This document shows positions 1 through 9,388 of a stretch of DNA of 64,000 bases, one piece after another; position 1 is the first letter of the stretch, and the number at the start of each line of letters is the position of its first letter. The stretch is from an uncultured Granulosicoccus sp. (lineage in GTDB: Bacteria; Pseudomonadota; Gammaproteobacteria; Granulosicoccales; Granulosicoccaceae): assembly GCA_947492525.1 (NCBI GenBank), contig CANLNQ010000008.1, positions 62,001 through 126,000 of the forward strand. Direction: 5' to 3'. The notes under the pieces are model-generated. The model worked only from the letters and a program-made list of their open reading frames with translations, had not been told where the DNA came from and searched no databases. The translations under genes and the position numbers were made by a program.

Positions 1-1
1 C

Positions 2-331
2 TTTCTTGGTCGTCAGTGGTCTCGCTACAGTCCGCACACCTTGTCGACGCACACCGAGATCGTGCACACGGCGCTGACCGATCATCACCAGCTTCTGCCG
101 GAGCGTTTGCAGCGTTTCACACAGGTATTGATCAAGGAGCGCATACTGGAGAACAATGCCGATCTGGGCGCTATCGAGTTGACGCTGGCCAGATTGTCGC
201 GAAGATCCTCACGGTTCGCACCGTTGGCGATGGGTGAGGCAGAGCTTGCGCGTTTGCGATACCAATTGCAGGAACCATTCGAAACGTTCTATCCTGATCT
301 GCTGGATGCGGCCACGGGGTATCTGGCGTGA
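2..331 (+). CDS. acpH: Acyl-carrier-protein phosphodiesterase, C-terminal part (AcpH, DUF479)
   Basis: The frame is open from the window edge, so the gene starts outside the window and only about 109 C-terminal residues are seen. The visible part begins FLGRQWSRYSPHTL and ends with a motif of the type ETFYPDLLDAA. Both match my memory of the E. coli ACP hydrolase, which has HFLSRHWSQLSP followed about 90 residues later by TRFWQFYPRMM just before its C-terminus. That enzyme removes the 4'-phosphopantetheine arm from acyl carrier protein in the cytoplasm. The metal-binding N-terminal half of this family lies outside the window, so activity cannot be judged. The stop is 48 bp before ppk on the same strand; cotranscription is possible but not shown. 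Confidence 0.72.
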   Translation, partial: FLGRQWSRYSPHTLSTHTEIVHTALTDHHQLLPERLQRFTQVLIKERILENNADLGAIELTLARLSRRSSRFAPLAMGEAELARLRYQLQEPFETFYPDLLDAATGYLA

Positions 332-379
332 AGGCGCAAGCCATGCTTGGGAAAACAACAACAATGACAGGGAAAACAA

Positions 380-2533
380 GTGGACAGTGATTTCAGTGCC
401 AATCCGACGGCTGTTCTACCGGAGCAGTGGTCGCGCAGCAGCTATCGTTCCTTGCCGCTGGCCAATCGTGAACTGAGCTTTCTCAAGTTCGATGAACGAG
501 TGCTGGAACTAGCCTGTGATGGGAAAGTGCCCTTGCTGGAGCGCTTGCGCTTCCTGTGTATTTCCAGCAGCAATCTGGATGAATTCTTCGAAATCCGGGT
601 GGCTGGACTGAAGCAGAAGATACTGGGAGGGATCGAAGGTGCCGGCATCGATGGCCTGTCTCCGCAGCAGGAGATGGCCAGTATCAATCAGGCGGCGCAT
701 TCTCTGGTGGAGCGCCAGTATCAGCTGCTCAATGATGTATTGATACCCGAGCTGGCTGCCGAGGAGATCCGTTTCTTCAACCGTCTGGGCTGGACGCCGG
801 AGGTCAGCGCCTGGGTCAAGGAGTTCTTCAACAACGAGATTGCCCCGGTATTGAGTCCATTGGGGCTGGATCCTGCGCATCCGTTTCCACGACTGACCAA
901 CAAGAGCCTGAACTTCATCATCGATCTCAGAGGCGTTGATGCCTTCGGTCGGGATTCGGGGTTTGCGCTGGTACGAGCGCCTCGCTCCTTGCCGCGAGTG
1001 GTGCGAGTGCCGTCAGAGATCTGCGGCGTACGTGATGGCTTCGTGTTTCTGTCATCCATCGTGCATTCGCAGATCGGCTCACTGTTCCAGGGCATGAACC
1101 CGGTGGGCGTCTACCAGTTCAAGGTGACACGCAACAGTGATCTCTACGTGTCGGAAGAAGAGGTGAACAACCTGCGCCGCGCTCTGGAGAGCGAGCTGGT
1201 ACAACGCAATTTCGGACAGGCGGTGCGTCTGGAAGTGGCGGCCAATTGCCCCAACCGCATCATTCGCTACCTGCAACGCCAGTTTCAGCTCGAGCAGGAT
1301 GAAGTCTACCGGGTTGACGGCCCCGTCAATCTCAACCGGTTGTTCGGCATCCCCGATCAGATAGACCGGCCGGATCTGAAGTTTCCCTCGTTCAGCCCCG
1401 ACATGTCGCCGGCCTTCGAAACGAGCAGCAGTATCTTCGACAATATCGCCGCGCGTGCGCCGGTGGTGTTCCACCATCCCTACCAATCCTATGTGCCGGT
1501 CATCGACCTGGTGCGGCAGGCTGCGGCCGACCCGGACGTGCTCGCCATCAAACAGACCCTGTACCGCACGGGTCATGAGTCGGCCTTTGTCAGCTCGCTG
1601 ATGGAGGCATCACGCCGCGGCAAGGATGTGACCGTGGTCATCGAATTACGTGCCCGCTTCGATGAGGCCGCCAATATCGAACTGGCAACCCAGTTGCAGG
1701 AAGCCGGAATACAAGTGGTGTACGGCGTGGTCGGATTCAAGACCCACGCCAAGATGCTGCTGGTGGTCCGGCGTGAGAAGAAGAAGCTGGTGAAGTATGT
1801 ACACGTGGGGACCGGCAACTACCATGCAACCACGGCACGGGCCTATACGGATATCAGCATGCTCACCAACGATCCGGCCATCACGGAAGATGTGCACAGG
1901 GTATTCACTCAGCTCACCGGTCTGGGTCAGACCCTGTATCTGAATCACCTGATTGAAGCGCCATTCAATCTGCATTCGTATTTCGTCGGTCGTATTGCTC
2001 ATGAAACCGAAGTGGCCAACAGGGGCGGGCGCGCCCATGTCATCGCTCGCATGAATTCTCTGGTCGACCCCGGCATCATCAATGCGCTGTATGAGGCATC
2101 ACAGGCAGGCGTCAAGGTCGATCTGATCATCAGGGGAATCTGCATGCTCAAGTCCGGGGTGCCAGGCTTGTCGGAAAACATCCGTGTGGTCTCCGTGCTG
2201 GGGCGCTTTCTGGAACACTCGCGCATCTACTGGTTCTTCAATGAAGGGGCCGAACAGCTTTACATGAGCAGTGCCGACTGGATGCCGCGCAACTTCTTCA
2301 ATCGTGTCGAGATAGCCGTGCCACTGGAAGGCGAGGCGCTGGAGCGAGTCAAGCTGGAGTGTCTGGATGTGTATCTACAGGACAATCTCTATGCCTGGCA
2401 GCAGGAGCCTGATGGCAGCTATCGGCGTCTGGTGCCCGCCGACAGCAAGACCGACGAGAACGAGGAACCGGAACCGTTCAGTGCGCAACAATTTCTGATG
2501 GATCGCTACGGCGGCAATCACATGGATCACTAG
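380..2533 (+). CDS. ppk1: Polyphosphate kinase 1
   Basis: A 717-residue PPK1, close to the usual 690-720. It reversibly transfers the ATP gamma-phosphate onto inorganic polyphosphate. The N-terminal domain begins NRELSFLKFDERVLELA followed by SSNLDEFFEIRVAGLKQKI, the classic PPK start. The autophosphorylated histidine is His482 in GTGNYHATTARAY, and the second conserved histidine is His456 in GFKTHAKMLLVV. The C-terminus carries SSADWMPRNFFNRVE. The start is GTG at 380; no in-frame ATG lies nearby upstream, and the conserved domain begins about 30 residues in. The 3' end overlaps the convergent prmC stop by 4 bp. The usual partner exopolyphosphatase gene is not adjacent. Confidence 0.97.
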   Translation: MDSDFSANPTAVLPEQWSRSSYRSLPLANRELSFLKFDERVLELACDGKVPLLERLRFLCISSSNLDEFFEIRVAGLKQKILGGIEGAGIDGLSPQQEMASINQAAHSLVERQYQLLNDVLIPELAAEEIRFFNRLGWTPEVSAWVKEFFNNEIAPVLSPLGLDPAHPFPRLTNKSLNFIIDLRGVDAFGRDSGFALVRAPRSLPRVVRVPSEICGVRDGFVFLSSIVHSQIGSLFQGMNPVGVYQFKVTRNSDLYVSEEEVNNLRRALESELVQRNFGQAVRLEVAANCPNRIIRYLQRQFQLEQDEVYRVDGPVNLNRLFGIPDQIDRPDLKFPSFSPDMSPAFETSSSIFDNIAARAPVVFHHPYQSYVPVIDLVRQAAADPDVLAIKQTLYRTGHESAFVSSLMEASRRGKDVTVVIELRARFDEAANIELATQLQEAGIQVVYGVVGFKTHAKMLLVVRREKKKLVKYVHVGTGNYHATTARAYTDISMLTNDPAITEDVHRVFTQLTGLGQTLYLNHLIEAPFNLHSYFVGRIAHETEVANRGGRAHVIARMNSLVDPGIINALYEASQAGVKVDLIIRGICMLKSGVPGLSENIRVVSVLGRFLEHSRIYWFFNEGAEQLYMSSADWMPRNFFNRVEIAVPLEGEALERVKLECLDVYLQDNLYAWQQEPDGSYRRLVPADSKTDENEEPEPFSAQQFLMDRYGGNHMDH

Positions 2534-3378
2534 CGGTAAGCCAGACTGACGCGCTCGTGACCGGCCAGGTCACGGTGCGTGTGAATGCGATCGAATCCGT
2601 GGTGCTCGAGAATGGCTCTGACACTGGCACCTTGATCCTGGCCATGCTCCAGTAGCAGCAGACTACCCGGCTTGCCGACGCGACAGCTCGCTTCCACGAT
2701 CTGTTCGAAGTCCTCAAGGCCGGTGGTGCCACTGACCAGCGCTGTCCGCGGCTCATACTGCAGGCTTGGCAGATGCGGATCGTCACTGGCAAGGTAGGGC
2801 GGGTTGCTGATGATCAGTGCAGCGGATGCTGGGGCAATGCTGTCCAGCCAGCTGCCCTGAACGAGCTGCACCCGGCCGTGACCGAACTGGCGAACATTGT
2901 TCTTCGCAATCTGCAAGGCCGCGTCATGGCGTTCGATGGCAATGATCGGACGATCACCTGGTTCCTGCGCCAGTGCCAGAGCGATGGCACCGGAGCCGGT
3001 ACCCAGCTCGATGATGTCACCATCGGGCAGCCCGGCCAGTTTCTCCAGCGCCAGCTCCACGAGCAGTTCCGTGTCGGGTCGCGGAATCAGAGCGCCCGCC
3101 TCAAGGGTCAGTGGCAGCGACCAGAACTCACGCTCACCGATGATGTAGGCCAAGGGCTCACCTTCGCAGCGCCGTTGCAGCAGCTGCTGCAGTGAGTCGA
3201 GCTGCGCCTCGCTCAGCGGCGCTTCGGGAAAGGCGAACAGGGAGGCACGGGAACGACCGGTGACGTGGCTTGCAAGAATTCTGGATTCCAGTTCCGCCGA
3301 CTCTCGGTCGTGTTCCGTGCCGGCCGCCCTGGCCAGCGATTCTCTGGCCTGTGTCAGCCAGTGCCCGACGGTGTTCAG
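2530..3378 (-). CDS. prmC: Peptide chain release factor N5-glutamine methyltransferase
   Basis: PrmC (HemK) methylates the glutamine of the GGQ motif of release factors using S-adenosylmethionine. The catalytic NPPY motif is seen in [14 protein letters not shown], the SAM-binding loop in [14 protein letters not shown], and the family signature REFWSLPL followed by [13 protein letters not shown] conventional start codon gives only 207 residues (TTG at 3153). The frame continues open upstream and encodes the complete N-terminal helical domain ([14 protein letters not shown], then [16 protein letters not shown]), which aligns with E. coli PrmC from its first residues. The only start-like codon at the right place is CTG at 3378, overlapping the prfA TGA as CTGA, giving 282 residues. 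It is the third gene of hemA-prfA-prmC. The start choice is an inference; the product is certain. Confidence 0.93.
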   Translation of the reverse strand: MNTVGHWLTQARESLARAAGTEHDRESAELESRILASHVTGRSRASLFAFPEAPLSEAQLDSLQQLLQRRCEGEPLAYIIGEREFWSLPLTLEAGALIPRPDTELLVELALEKLAGLPDGDIIELGTGSGAIALALAQEPGDRPIIAIERHDAALQIAKNNVRQFGHGRVQLVQGSWLDSIAPASAALIISNPPYLASDDPHLPSLQYEPRTALVSGTTGLEDFEQIVEASCRVGKPGSLLLLEHGQDQGASVRAILEHHGFDRIHTHRDLAGHERVSLAYR

Positions 3379-4457
3379 TCGCCGAACTCGGCCAGCAGAT
3401 CTGCCTGGTGTTCTGCAATGAGTGGTTCGATCACCTCGCCCAGTGCGCCGCTCATGACTTCGTCGAGCTTGTACAGGGTCAGGTTGATGCGATGATCGGT
3501 CAGTCGTCCCTGAGGGAAATTGTAGGTACGAATGCGTTCGGAGCGATCTCCCGACCCTACCTGCAGACGCCGCGATTCGGATTCTTCCGATTGCTGCTTG
3601 GACACTTCAGCGTTGAGCAGGCGTGCCTGCAGCAGGGCCATGGCCTTCGCCCGGTTCTTGTGTTGTGAACGTTCGTCCTGGCATTCAACGACCACACCGG
3701 TCGGTATATGCGTCAGGCGGATGGCCGAGTCTGTCTTGTTGACGTGCTGCCCGCCGGCACCGGACGCGCGGAAGGTATCTACCCGGATATCGGCCGCATT
3801 GATGTTGATCTCCTCAACCTGATCGACCTCGGGCAGGATGGCAACGGTGGCTGCCGAGGTATGAACACGACCCTGTGATTCGGTTTCGGGAACGCGTTGC
3901 ACGCGGTGAGCGCCGGATTCGAACTTCAGTCGTGAGAAGACCCGGTCGCCCACCAGTCTGCATACCACTTCCTTGTAGCCGCCGTGGTCCCCGGGACGCT
4001 CGTTGATGATCTCGGCTCGCCACTTGTTCAGCTCGGCGTATCGCAGGTACATGCGCAGAAGATCCCCGGCAAAGATTGCCGCCTCGTCACCGCCGGTGCC
4101 CGCACGAATCTCCAGGAAGGCGTTGTTCTCGTCACGTGGGTCGCGCGGCAGCAGCAAGGTCTGCAGCTCGCGTTCCTGGGCCGCTTGTTGCTCTTCCAGA
4201 CCGGGCAGCTCTTCCTCGGCCATGGCACGCATGTCCGCATCGCTGTCAGCGGCCATTTCCCGTGCGCTTTTCAGATCATCTTCGGTCTGACGGTAGGCGG
4301 CAAAGGCGCTGACCACGGGCTCCAGCTGGGCATACTCCTTGGAGAGAGACCGGAATTTCTCCTGATCGTTGATGATGTCCGCCTCGCCCAGCAGTGCGGC
4401 GATTTCTTCGTGACGTTCACTGATGCTCTCGAGCTTTGACTGGATGGAGGCTTTCAT
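3375..4457 (-). CDS. prfA: Peptide chain release factor 1
   Basis: RF1 recognises UAA and UAG stop codons in the ribosomal A site and triggers hydrolysis of the finished peptide. It has 360 residues, as in E. coli. The GGQ catalytic motif is at residues 235-237 within [16 protein letters not shown] and is the substrate of PrmC encoded just downstream. The stop-codon-reading tripeptide is PET at 190-192 ([12 protein letters not shown]), in the PxT position of RF1 rather than the SPF position of RF2. The ATG overlaps the hemA stop by 4 bp (ATGA), so translational coupling is likely. Confidence 0.97.
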   Translation of the reverse strand: MKASIQSKLESISERHEEIAALLGEADIINDQEKFRSLSKEYAQLEPVVSAFAAYRQTEDDLKSAREMAADSDADMRAMAEEELPGLEEQQAAQERELQTLLLPRDPRDENNAFLEIRAGTGGDEAAIFAGDLLRMYLRYAELNKWRAEIINERPGDHGGYKEVVCRLVGDRVFSRLKFESGAHRVQRVPETESQGRVHTSAATVAILPEVDQVEEININAADIRVDTFRASGAGGQHVNKTDSAIRLTHIPTGVVVECQDERSQHKNRAKAMALLQARLLNAEVSKQQSEESESRRLQVGSGDRSERIRTYNFPQGRLTDHRINLTLYKLDEVMSGALGEVIEPLIAEHQADLLAEFGD

Positions 4458-5716
4458 TTTCGTGTGGTGGGCAGGTCCAGTAACGTGCGTGCTGCTTCAA
4501 GCAGGGAATCGTTGCCGTTTTCGGCAGCCTGGCGCATGCGCGCCGTGGGTTTGTGCATGATCTTGTTGCTCAGGGAGTGGGCGAGCTGATTGAGGATCAT
4601 TTCCGGATCCTGTCCTGCACGCAGTTGCTTCAGAGACTTGTCCAGTGCCTGGGCGCGAATATCGTCGACCTGAGCGCGATAGGCCAGAATCGAGTCCTTT
4701 GCGCTCAGAGACTGCAGTTTGCGCATGAAGAGATCGACCTGTGCCGAGACGATCTGCTCGGCCTCATAGGCCGCTTCCTGGCGTGACTGACGATTCTCCT
4801 CGATCACTTCCTGCAGGTCGTCCACCGTGTACAGGAAGACGCCATCCAGATCATTGACTTCCTGTTCCACATCGCGAGGCACGGCAATATCGACGATCAG
4901 TTGTGATCGGAACTTGCGTTCCTTGAGCGCTCGCTGCACAGCACCTTTGCCAAGTATGGGCAGGGTGGAGGCCGTGGAACTGATGATGATGTCCGACTGA
5001 GGCAGGGCCTGGGGCATATCCTTGAGTTCGATGGCAGTGCCACCGACCTCTTCGGCCAGCACCGAGGCGCGCTCGATGGTGCGATTGGCGATGCGAATCG
5101 TGCCGATACCGGCAGTCTTCAGGTGTCTTGCAGCCAGCTGGATGGTTTCACCGGCACCGATGAGCAGGGCCGACTGCTTGCTCAGATCCGTGAAGATCTG
5201 CCGGGCAAGACTCACGGCTGCAAACGCGACAGACACCGGGCTGTTGCCGATGGCGGTGTCCGACCGTACCTGCTTGGCCACCGAAAACGCCGTCTGGAAT
5301 AACGTACTCAATTCCTTGCCCAGGGTGCCGTTTTCATCGGCGTCACGATAGGCACGTTTTATCTGCCCCAGTATCTGCGGTTCGCCCAGAACCATGGAAT
5401 CCAGCCCGCTGCAGACCCGCATCAGGTGCCGAACGGCTTCCCGGTCGGAGTGATGGAACAGGTAGGGTTCGAAGCCCTGGTCACGCAATTCGAAGTAGTG
5501 ATGCATCCATTCGACAACCGCTCCGGTATCCTCGTGGTCCATGCCACAATAAATCTCGGTACGATTGCAGGTAGAGATGATGGCGGCTTCGTTGACCGCA
5601 CCCACGTTTCGCAGTGTGGCCAGTGCATCACCGAGTTTACCCTCGGCAATGGCTGCGCGTTCCCGGATATCGACGGGTGCCGTATGGTGGTTGAGTCCGA
5701 GAGCGAGGATTGACAT
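4454..5716 (-). CDS. hemA: Glutamyl-tRNA reductase
   Basis: First committed enzyme of the C5 haem pathway: it reduces Glu-tRNA(Glu) to glutamate-1-semialdehyde with NADPH. It has 420 residues. The N-terminus is [17 protein letters not shown], the nucleophilic cysteine is Cys50 in STCNRTE, and a Rossmann segment follows ([17 protein letters not shown]). The C-terminal dimerisation helix carries [10 protein letters not shown]. It leads the hemA-prfA-prmC operon, a gene order conserved in many gammaproteobacteria. No Shine-Dalgarno-like sequence precedes the ATG, but an extended -10 element lies 6 bp upstream, so a leaderless transcript is possible. Confidence 0.97.
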   Translation of the reverse strand: MSILALGLNHHTAPVDIRERAAIAEGKLGDALATLRNVGAVNEAAIISTCNRTEIYCGMDHEDTGAVVEWMHHYFELRDQGFEPYLFHHSDREAVRHLMRVCSGLDSMVLGEPQILGQIKRAYRDADENGTLGKELSTLFQTAFSVAKQVRSDTAIGNSPVSVAFAAVSLARQIFTDLSKQSALLIGAGETIQLAARHLKTAGIGTIRIANRTIERASVLAEEVGGTAIELKDMPQALPQSDIIISSTASTLPILGKGAVQRALKERKFRSQLIVDIAVPRDVEQEVNDLDGVFLYTVDDLQEVIEENRQSRQEAAYEAEQIVSAQVDLFMRKLQSLSAKDSILAYRAQVDDIRAQALDKSLKQLRAGQDPEMILNQLAHSLSNKIMHKPTARMRQAAENGNDSLLEAARTLLDLPTTRK

Positions 5717-5722
5717 TGCATA

Positions 5723-5731
5723 ATTCTAGCA
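5723..5731 (-). promoter_or_regulatory. Putative extended -10 promoter of hemA
   Basis: On the minus strand the sequence TGCTAGAAT (extended TGn plus the -10 hexamer TAGAAT) ends 6 nt before the hemA ATG. No good -35 hexamer is visible at 16-18 bp. Initiation at the usual distance would fall on or next to the start codon. The motif is seen; promoter activity is inferred. Confidence 0.4.
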
Positions 5732-5836
5732 AAAACAGGGACAAATCCGTCCAGATTGGCATCTGATTAGTCGTCAAGTGCCGCTACACTCACTAATTGA
5801 TGACAGTGTTGCGTGATCAAGCGCACGGGATCGACA

Positions 5837-7630
5837 ATGAGCAAAGAATGTAACGTCAAAGACCGATTTTTCCAGCGACTGTGTTCAGGGGCGATTCCCT
5901 GCCTGCTGTTGCTGGGTTGCAGCGCGGTACCCATGAGTCCGGGCACGGTCATGGCGCAGGGAAGCGATCCCGCTGCGCAGCCTGCGCCGGCCACCGATAC
6001 GGCGGGATCAGCCCGTGAGACGCCGGCTGCAGGCGGGCAGTCGACGATGGATGCGCAACTGATGTTCGAACTGATGATCGCCGAACTGGCGGGACGTCGC
6101 GGTCAGCTGGATGTTGCCATGGCAGGTTACCTGCGCGCAGCTCAGCATACCGATGATCCTCGGGTATCCGAACGGGCCACGGCGCTGGCGCTCTATGGCC
6201 AGCAGTGGGGAGAGGCGGAGAAGGCCGCCCGGCGCTGGTTGGTGCTGGAACCCGAAAACACGCAGGCCAGTGACATGCTGGCTCAATCACTGTTGCAGCA
6301 GGGAAAGACCGACGAGGCTGTTGCCCTGTATCGCGAGTTGATGCTGAACGCCGACGATCCCGATCAGAACATCCGTCAGCTGCAGGGCGTGTTGCAGAAT
6401 GCCGGCGATGAAGAGCAGGCGCTGGTGGTCATGGAAGCCATGCGAGAGACGCTGCCCGACAATGCCAGCGTGCACATGGCGCTGGCACGAATCAAGTTGG
6501 TGGGTAATGATCTGGATGGCGCAAGGGAGGCTGCCCGGGAAGCTCTGAGGCTCGATGCCGACAATACCGAGGCCTTGTTGCTGAACGCCCAGCTGATGAT
6601 GGCGGCCGGTGATCCGGATGCCTCGTTCGAGGCGATCGAGAAATCCCTGGAGCAGAATCCGAACAAGCTGATGCTGCGAATGGGCTATGCCCGTCTGCTG
6701 CTGGAAGCCGGTCGTTTCGATGCGGTGGGTGCGCAGCTGGATGCCTTGTATGAGAGCTCGGATGAGAGTCCGGATACCTTGTTGACCATCAGCATGATGG
6801 CGCTGGATGCCCGTCGCCTGGAGCGAGCGAAGACCTACCTGAGCAGTCTTCTGGATACCGGCGAGTACCCCGATGAAGCAAACTTCTACCTGGCACGAAT
6901 CAGTGATCAGCAGCAGGATCATGATGCGGCCATCGCATTCTATGATGCGGTGGGAGCAGGCGAGTTGCTGGTACCGGCACAGATCCGGGTCGCCGAACTG
7001 CTGGGCTTGTCCGGTGATGTGGAGGCGGGCCGCGCTCGTCTCAGAGCACTGGCCGCCGAAGTGCCCGATGACGATCAGCAGGTGAGGTTTCTCAGTGCCG
7101 AAAGCCGCATGTTGCAGAACGCGGGACTGGCTGCCGAAGCGGTGGACGTGCTGACGGCTGGTCTGGAACAGTATCCGGGAGATACCGACCTTCTCTATTC
7201 CCGGGCACTGGCCGCCGATGCCGCCGGTGACGCAAGCATGCTGGTGGATGATCTCGAAGCGCTGATTGCTGTCGAACCGGACAACGCACACGCCCTGAAT
7301 GCGCTGGGGTATCACTTCGCCGATTCGAATGTCGAACTCGAGCGGGCGGAAGAACTGCTGGTCAAGGCAAATCGCTTGCTGCCCAACGATCCTGCCATCA
7401 TGGACAGTCTGGGCTGGCTGCGGTATCGACAGGGCAAGCTGCCCGAGGCCATCGAGTTGCTGGAATCTGCCTATCAGCTGTTTCCGGACGCCGAAATTGC
7501 CGCGCATCTGGGTGAAGTGTTGTGGCTCAATGGCAATGAGCAGGAGGCTCGCCGCTTTGTCGACAACGCCTTGAGCAAGAGCCCTGAAGATGATCGCCTG
7601 CTGCAAGTCAGGAAGAAATACATCGAATGA
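5837..7630 (+). CDS. TPR-repeat lipoprotein-like protein upstream of lolB
   Basis: A protein of about 597 residues made largely of tetratricopeptide repeats, for example AMAGYLRAAQHTDDPRVSER, QGKTDEAVALYREL and LGWLRYRQGKLPEAIELLE. The N-terminus has a short basic stretch, a hydrophobic segment and the lipobox-like sequence LLLGCSA, so it is probably an envelope lipoprotein. A low-complexity Ala/Pro/Gly linker follows before the repeats. Position and type match the P. aeruginosa PA4667 family, found between hemA and lolB; its exact role is unknown to me, and TPR arrays usually mediate protein contacts. I chose ATG 5837; a GTG at 5813 is in frame but gives a less typical signal peptide. The stop overlaps the lolB ATG (ATGA). 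Confidence 0.85.
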   Translation: MSKECNVKDRFFQRLCSGAIPCLLLLGCSAVPMSPGTVMAQGSDPAAQPAPATDTAGSARETPAAGGQSTMDAQLMFELMIAELAGRRGQLDVAMAGYLRAAQHTDDPRVSERATALALYGQQWGEAEKAARRWLVLEPENTQASDMLAQSLLQQGKTDEAVALYRELMLNADDPDQNIRQLQGVLQNAGDEEQALVVMEAMRETLPDNASVHMALARIKLVGNDLDGAREAAREALRLDADNTEALLLNAQLMMAAGDPDASFEAIEKSLEQNPNKLMLRMGYARLLLEAGRFDAVGAQLDALYESSDESPDTLLTISMMALDARRLERAKTYLSSLLDTGEYPDEANFYLARISDQQQDHDAAIAFYDAVGAGELLVPAQIRVAELLGLSGDVEAGRARLRALAAEVPDDDQQVRFLSAESRMLQNAGLAAEAVDVLTAGLEQYPGDTDLLYSRALAADAAGDASMLVDDLEALIAVEPDNAHALNALGYHFADSNVELERAEELLVKANRLLPNDPAIMDSLGWLRYRQGKLPEAIELLESAYQLFPDAEIAAHLGEVLWLNGNEQEARRFVDNALSKSPEDDRLLQVRKKYIE

Positions 7631-8337
7631 CCGGCAAGCCATGGCAGTACGGCTCCCTGGCGGCAGTGATGAGTCTGTCGCTGCTACTTGGTGCTTGCCA
7701 GAGCGTCACTCAGCCTGCCGGGCAGAACACTGACCAGAACGCCTCAACCCGGCAAGCACTGGCTCAGCGACACGAGGCCATGCTTGCGGAACGGGACGAA
7801 TTCCGGGTCGATGGCGGGCTGGGGATCTGGACCGACGAGGAGAACCTCTCGGCACGTCTTCTCTGGGAACAGACACCGCAAGTCCTGCATCTGACACTGG
7901 AAGGACCCCTGGGCCTGGGGACAATGCAACTGGCGGACACAGAAGGCATGGCGACCTTGCATCGGGGAAATCGCCTGCTGTCCCGTGGGCGCAGTGCCGA
8001 CACGGTGTTGCAGCAGGGTCTTGGATTGACAGCCCCGGTACCGCTGAATGAACTTGCCTTCTGGGTCCGGGGGCTTCCGGGTAACGCAAGCCGTATAATG
8101 CGTGACGATGAAGGAAAACTGTCTTCGCTGCAATTCACGGATGAGCAGGGAACCCGGTGGCAGGCGCGTTTCCGACGGTACGACAATTGGGATGGTGTGG
8201 CCGTTCCTGCCTTGATTACCGCATCCGGTGGGCCATATTCGGTGCGTCTGCTATTGAAAAATTGGTCGTATGTAACCAAAACTGTTGTGTCAGAAACGCC
8301 CGAATCGAACAATAGGCTTTCGATCCCGGGTCGGTAG
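7627..8337 (+). CDS. lolB: Outer-membrane lipoprotein receptor LolB
   Basis: LolB receives lipoproteins from the periplasmic carrier LolA and inserts them into the inner leaflet of the outer membrane. The 236-residue precursor starts with a hydrophobic segment ending in the lipobox LLLGAC, so Cys24 or so is the predicted acylated residue, with Q after it consistent with outer-membrane targeting. The mature part has the expected single-domain length and typical features such as FRVDGGLGIWTDEENLSARLLW and a C-terminal beta-rich segment. The family is weakly conserved, so gene order (TPR protein before, ispE after) strongly supports the call. It overlaps the preceding gene by 4 bp. Confidence 0.88.
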   Translation: MTGKPWQYGSLAAVMSLSLLLGACQSVTQPAGQNTDQNASTRQALAQRHEAMLAERDEFRVDGGLGIWTDEENLSARLLWEQTPQVLHLTLEGPLGLGTMQLADTEGMATLHRGNRLLSRGRSADTVLQQGLGLTAPVPLNELAFWVRGLPGNASRIMRDDEGKLSSLQFTDEQGTRWQARFRRYDNWDGVAVPALITASGGPYSVRLLLKNWSYVTKTVVSETPESNNRLSIPGR

Positions 8338-8386
8338 CGGTACACTACTGCCCAGTTTACAAACCATAGCTATACAAAGGACTACG

Positions 8387-9229
8387 TTGACTACAAGATG
8401 GCTGGCCCCGGCCAAGATAAACCTGTTCCTGCATGTTACTGGACGACGAAGTGACGGATACCACACGCTTCAAACCGTGTATCAATTCGTCAACCTCTGC
8501 GATGTCCTGCAGTTTGCCGTGCGTGAAGACAGTGAAGTTCACCTCAAGTCTGACTTCAAGGAAGTCCCGCCTGAGAGCAATCTCGTGGTGCGTGCGGCAA
8601 GAGCCCTGCAGGCGCATTCCGGCACGCGAGCCGGCACGGACATCACACTCGAGAAAGTCATTCCCACAGGCGGCGGTCTGGGTGGCGGCAGTTCGGACGC
8701 AGCAACCACGCTGGTCGCGCTGAACGAGTTCTGGCGTCTGGGTCTGAGCATCAAGGAACTGGCCGAGATCGGTGTTACCGTTAGCGCCGATGTGCCGGTC
8801 TTCGTATATGGACAAGCCAGTTGGGCAGAGGGCATTGGTGACAAATTGACGCCGGTGGCGCCACTCGAGCCCTGGTATCTGATCGTCAATCCGATGGTGC
8901 AGGTTTCAACAGCCGCATTATTCAACGCCCCGGAATTGACACGGAACACAAGTCCGATCACAATACGCGACTTCATGGACGGACGAAGCACTAACGTGTT
9001 CGAGTCGGTCGTGGTAGCTCGGTATCCGGAAGTTGGCGCGGCTCTTGATTGGTTGCGTACCAACTACCGCGGTTTTCGCGCTAAAATGAGCGGTACAGGC
9101 AGTTGTGTCTTCACGGCATTCGATTCTGAGGAAGAAGCTCAGAAGCTGTGTGACAAGCTACCGAAAGGCATGACCGGTTATGTCGTGAAAGGCAGAAATG
9201 CTTCTCCACTTTATGACTTTTCCGGATAG
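8387..9229 (+). CDS. ispE: 4-diphosphocytidyl-2-C-methyl-D-erythritol kinase
   Basis: GHMP-family kinase of the MEP isoprenoid pathway; it phosphorylates CDP-methylerythritol at the 2-OH using ATP. The N-terminus is LAPAKINLFLHVTGRRSDGYH, with the substrate-contacting lysine and histidine region, and the ATP loop is PTGGGLGGGSSDAATTL. The C-terminal GHMP motif is KMSGTGSCVFTAF. The start is TTG at 8387, preceded by AAAGGA with good spacing and giving 280 residues, the normal length. Longer in-frame extensions have no homology and run into lolB. A tRNA-Gln gene follows, as in Pseudomonas. Confidence 0.95.
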   Translation: MTTRWLAPAKINLFLHVTGRRSDGYHTLQTVYQFVNLCDVLQFAVREDSEVHLKSDFKEVPPESNLVVRAARALQAHSGTRAGTDITLEKVIPTGGGLGGGSSDAATTLVALNEFWRLGLSIKELAEIGVTVSADVPVFVYGQASWAEGIGDKLTPVAPLEPWYLIVNPMVQVSTAALFNAPELTRNTSPITIRDFMDGRSTNVFESVVVARYPEVGAALDWLRTNYRGFRAKMSGTGSCVFTAFDSEEEAQKLCDKLPKGMTGYVVKGRNASPLYDFSG

Positions 9230-9243
9230 TTTTAGCGTATACT
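9213..9243 (+). promoter_or_regulatory. Putative promoter of tRNA-Gln
   Basis: TATACT at 9238-9243 makes a good -10 hexamer. A weak -35 candidate (ATGACT, 9213-9218) lies 19 bp upstream. The bases after the -10 are GC-rich (CTGCGC), the discriminator type seen at stringently controlled stable-RNA promoters. It overlaps the 3' end of ispE. Confidence 0.45.
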
Positions 9244-9258
9244 CTGCGCAATCTTGAT

Positions 9259-9334
9259 TGGGCCGTCGCCAAGCGGTTAAGGCACCGGGTTTTGATCCCG
9301 GCATTCGGAGGTTCGAATCCTCCCGGCCCAGCCA
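9259..9334 (+). tRNA. tRNA-Gln (anticodon TTG)
   Basis: 76-nt cloverleaf with encoded CCA. The acceptor stem TGGGCCG pairs with CGGCCCA, the D arm contains AAGCGGTTAAGG, the anticodon stem CCGGG/CCCGG closes a loop TTTTGAT with anticodon TTG, and the T arm holds GGTTCGAATCC. The first base U pairing with A is typical of bacterial tRNA-Gln. It lies between ispE and prs, as in Pseudomonas. Confidence 0.97.
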
Positions 9335-9388
9335 TTATTCAAGTAGTACCAGATCAGACCTCTCAAACCGCAACAAGCTGCTGATCCC

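Noticed and set aside
6287-7642. Long minus-strand frame of 451 codons
   Set aside because: It is antisense to the well-supported TPR protein gene and has shadow-frame composition.
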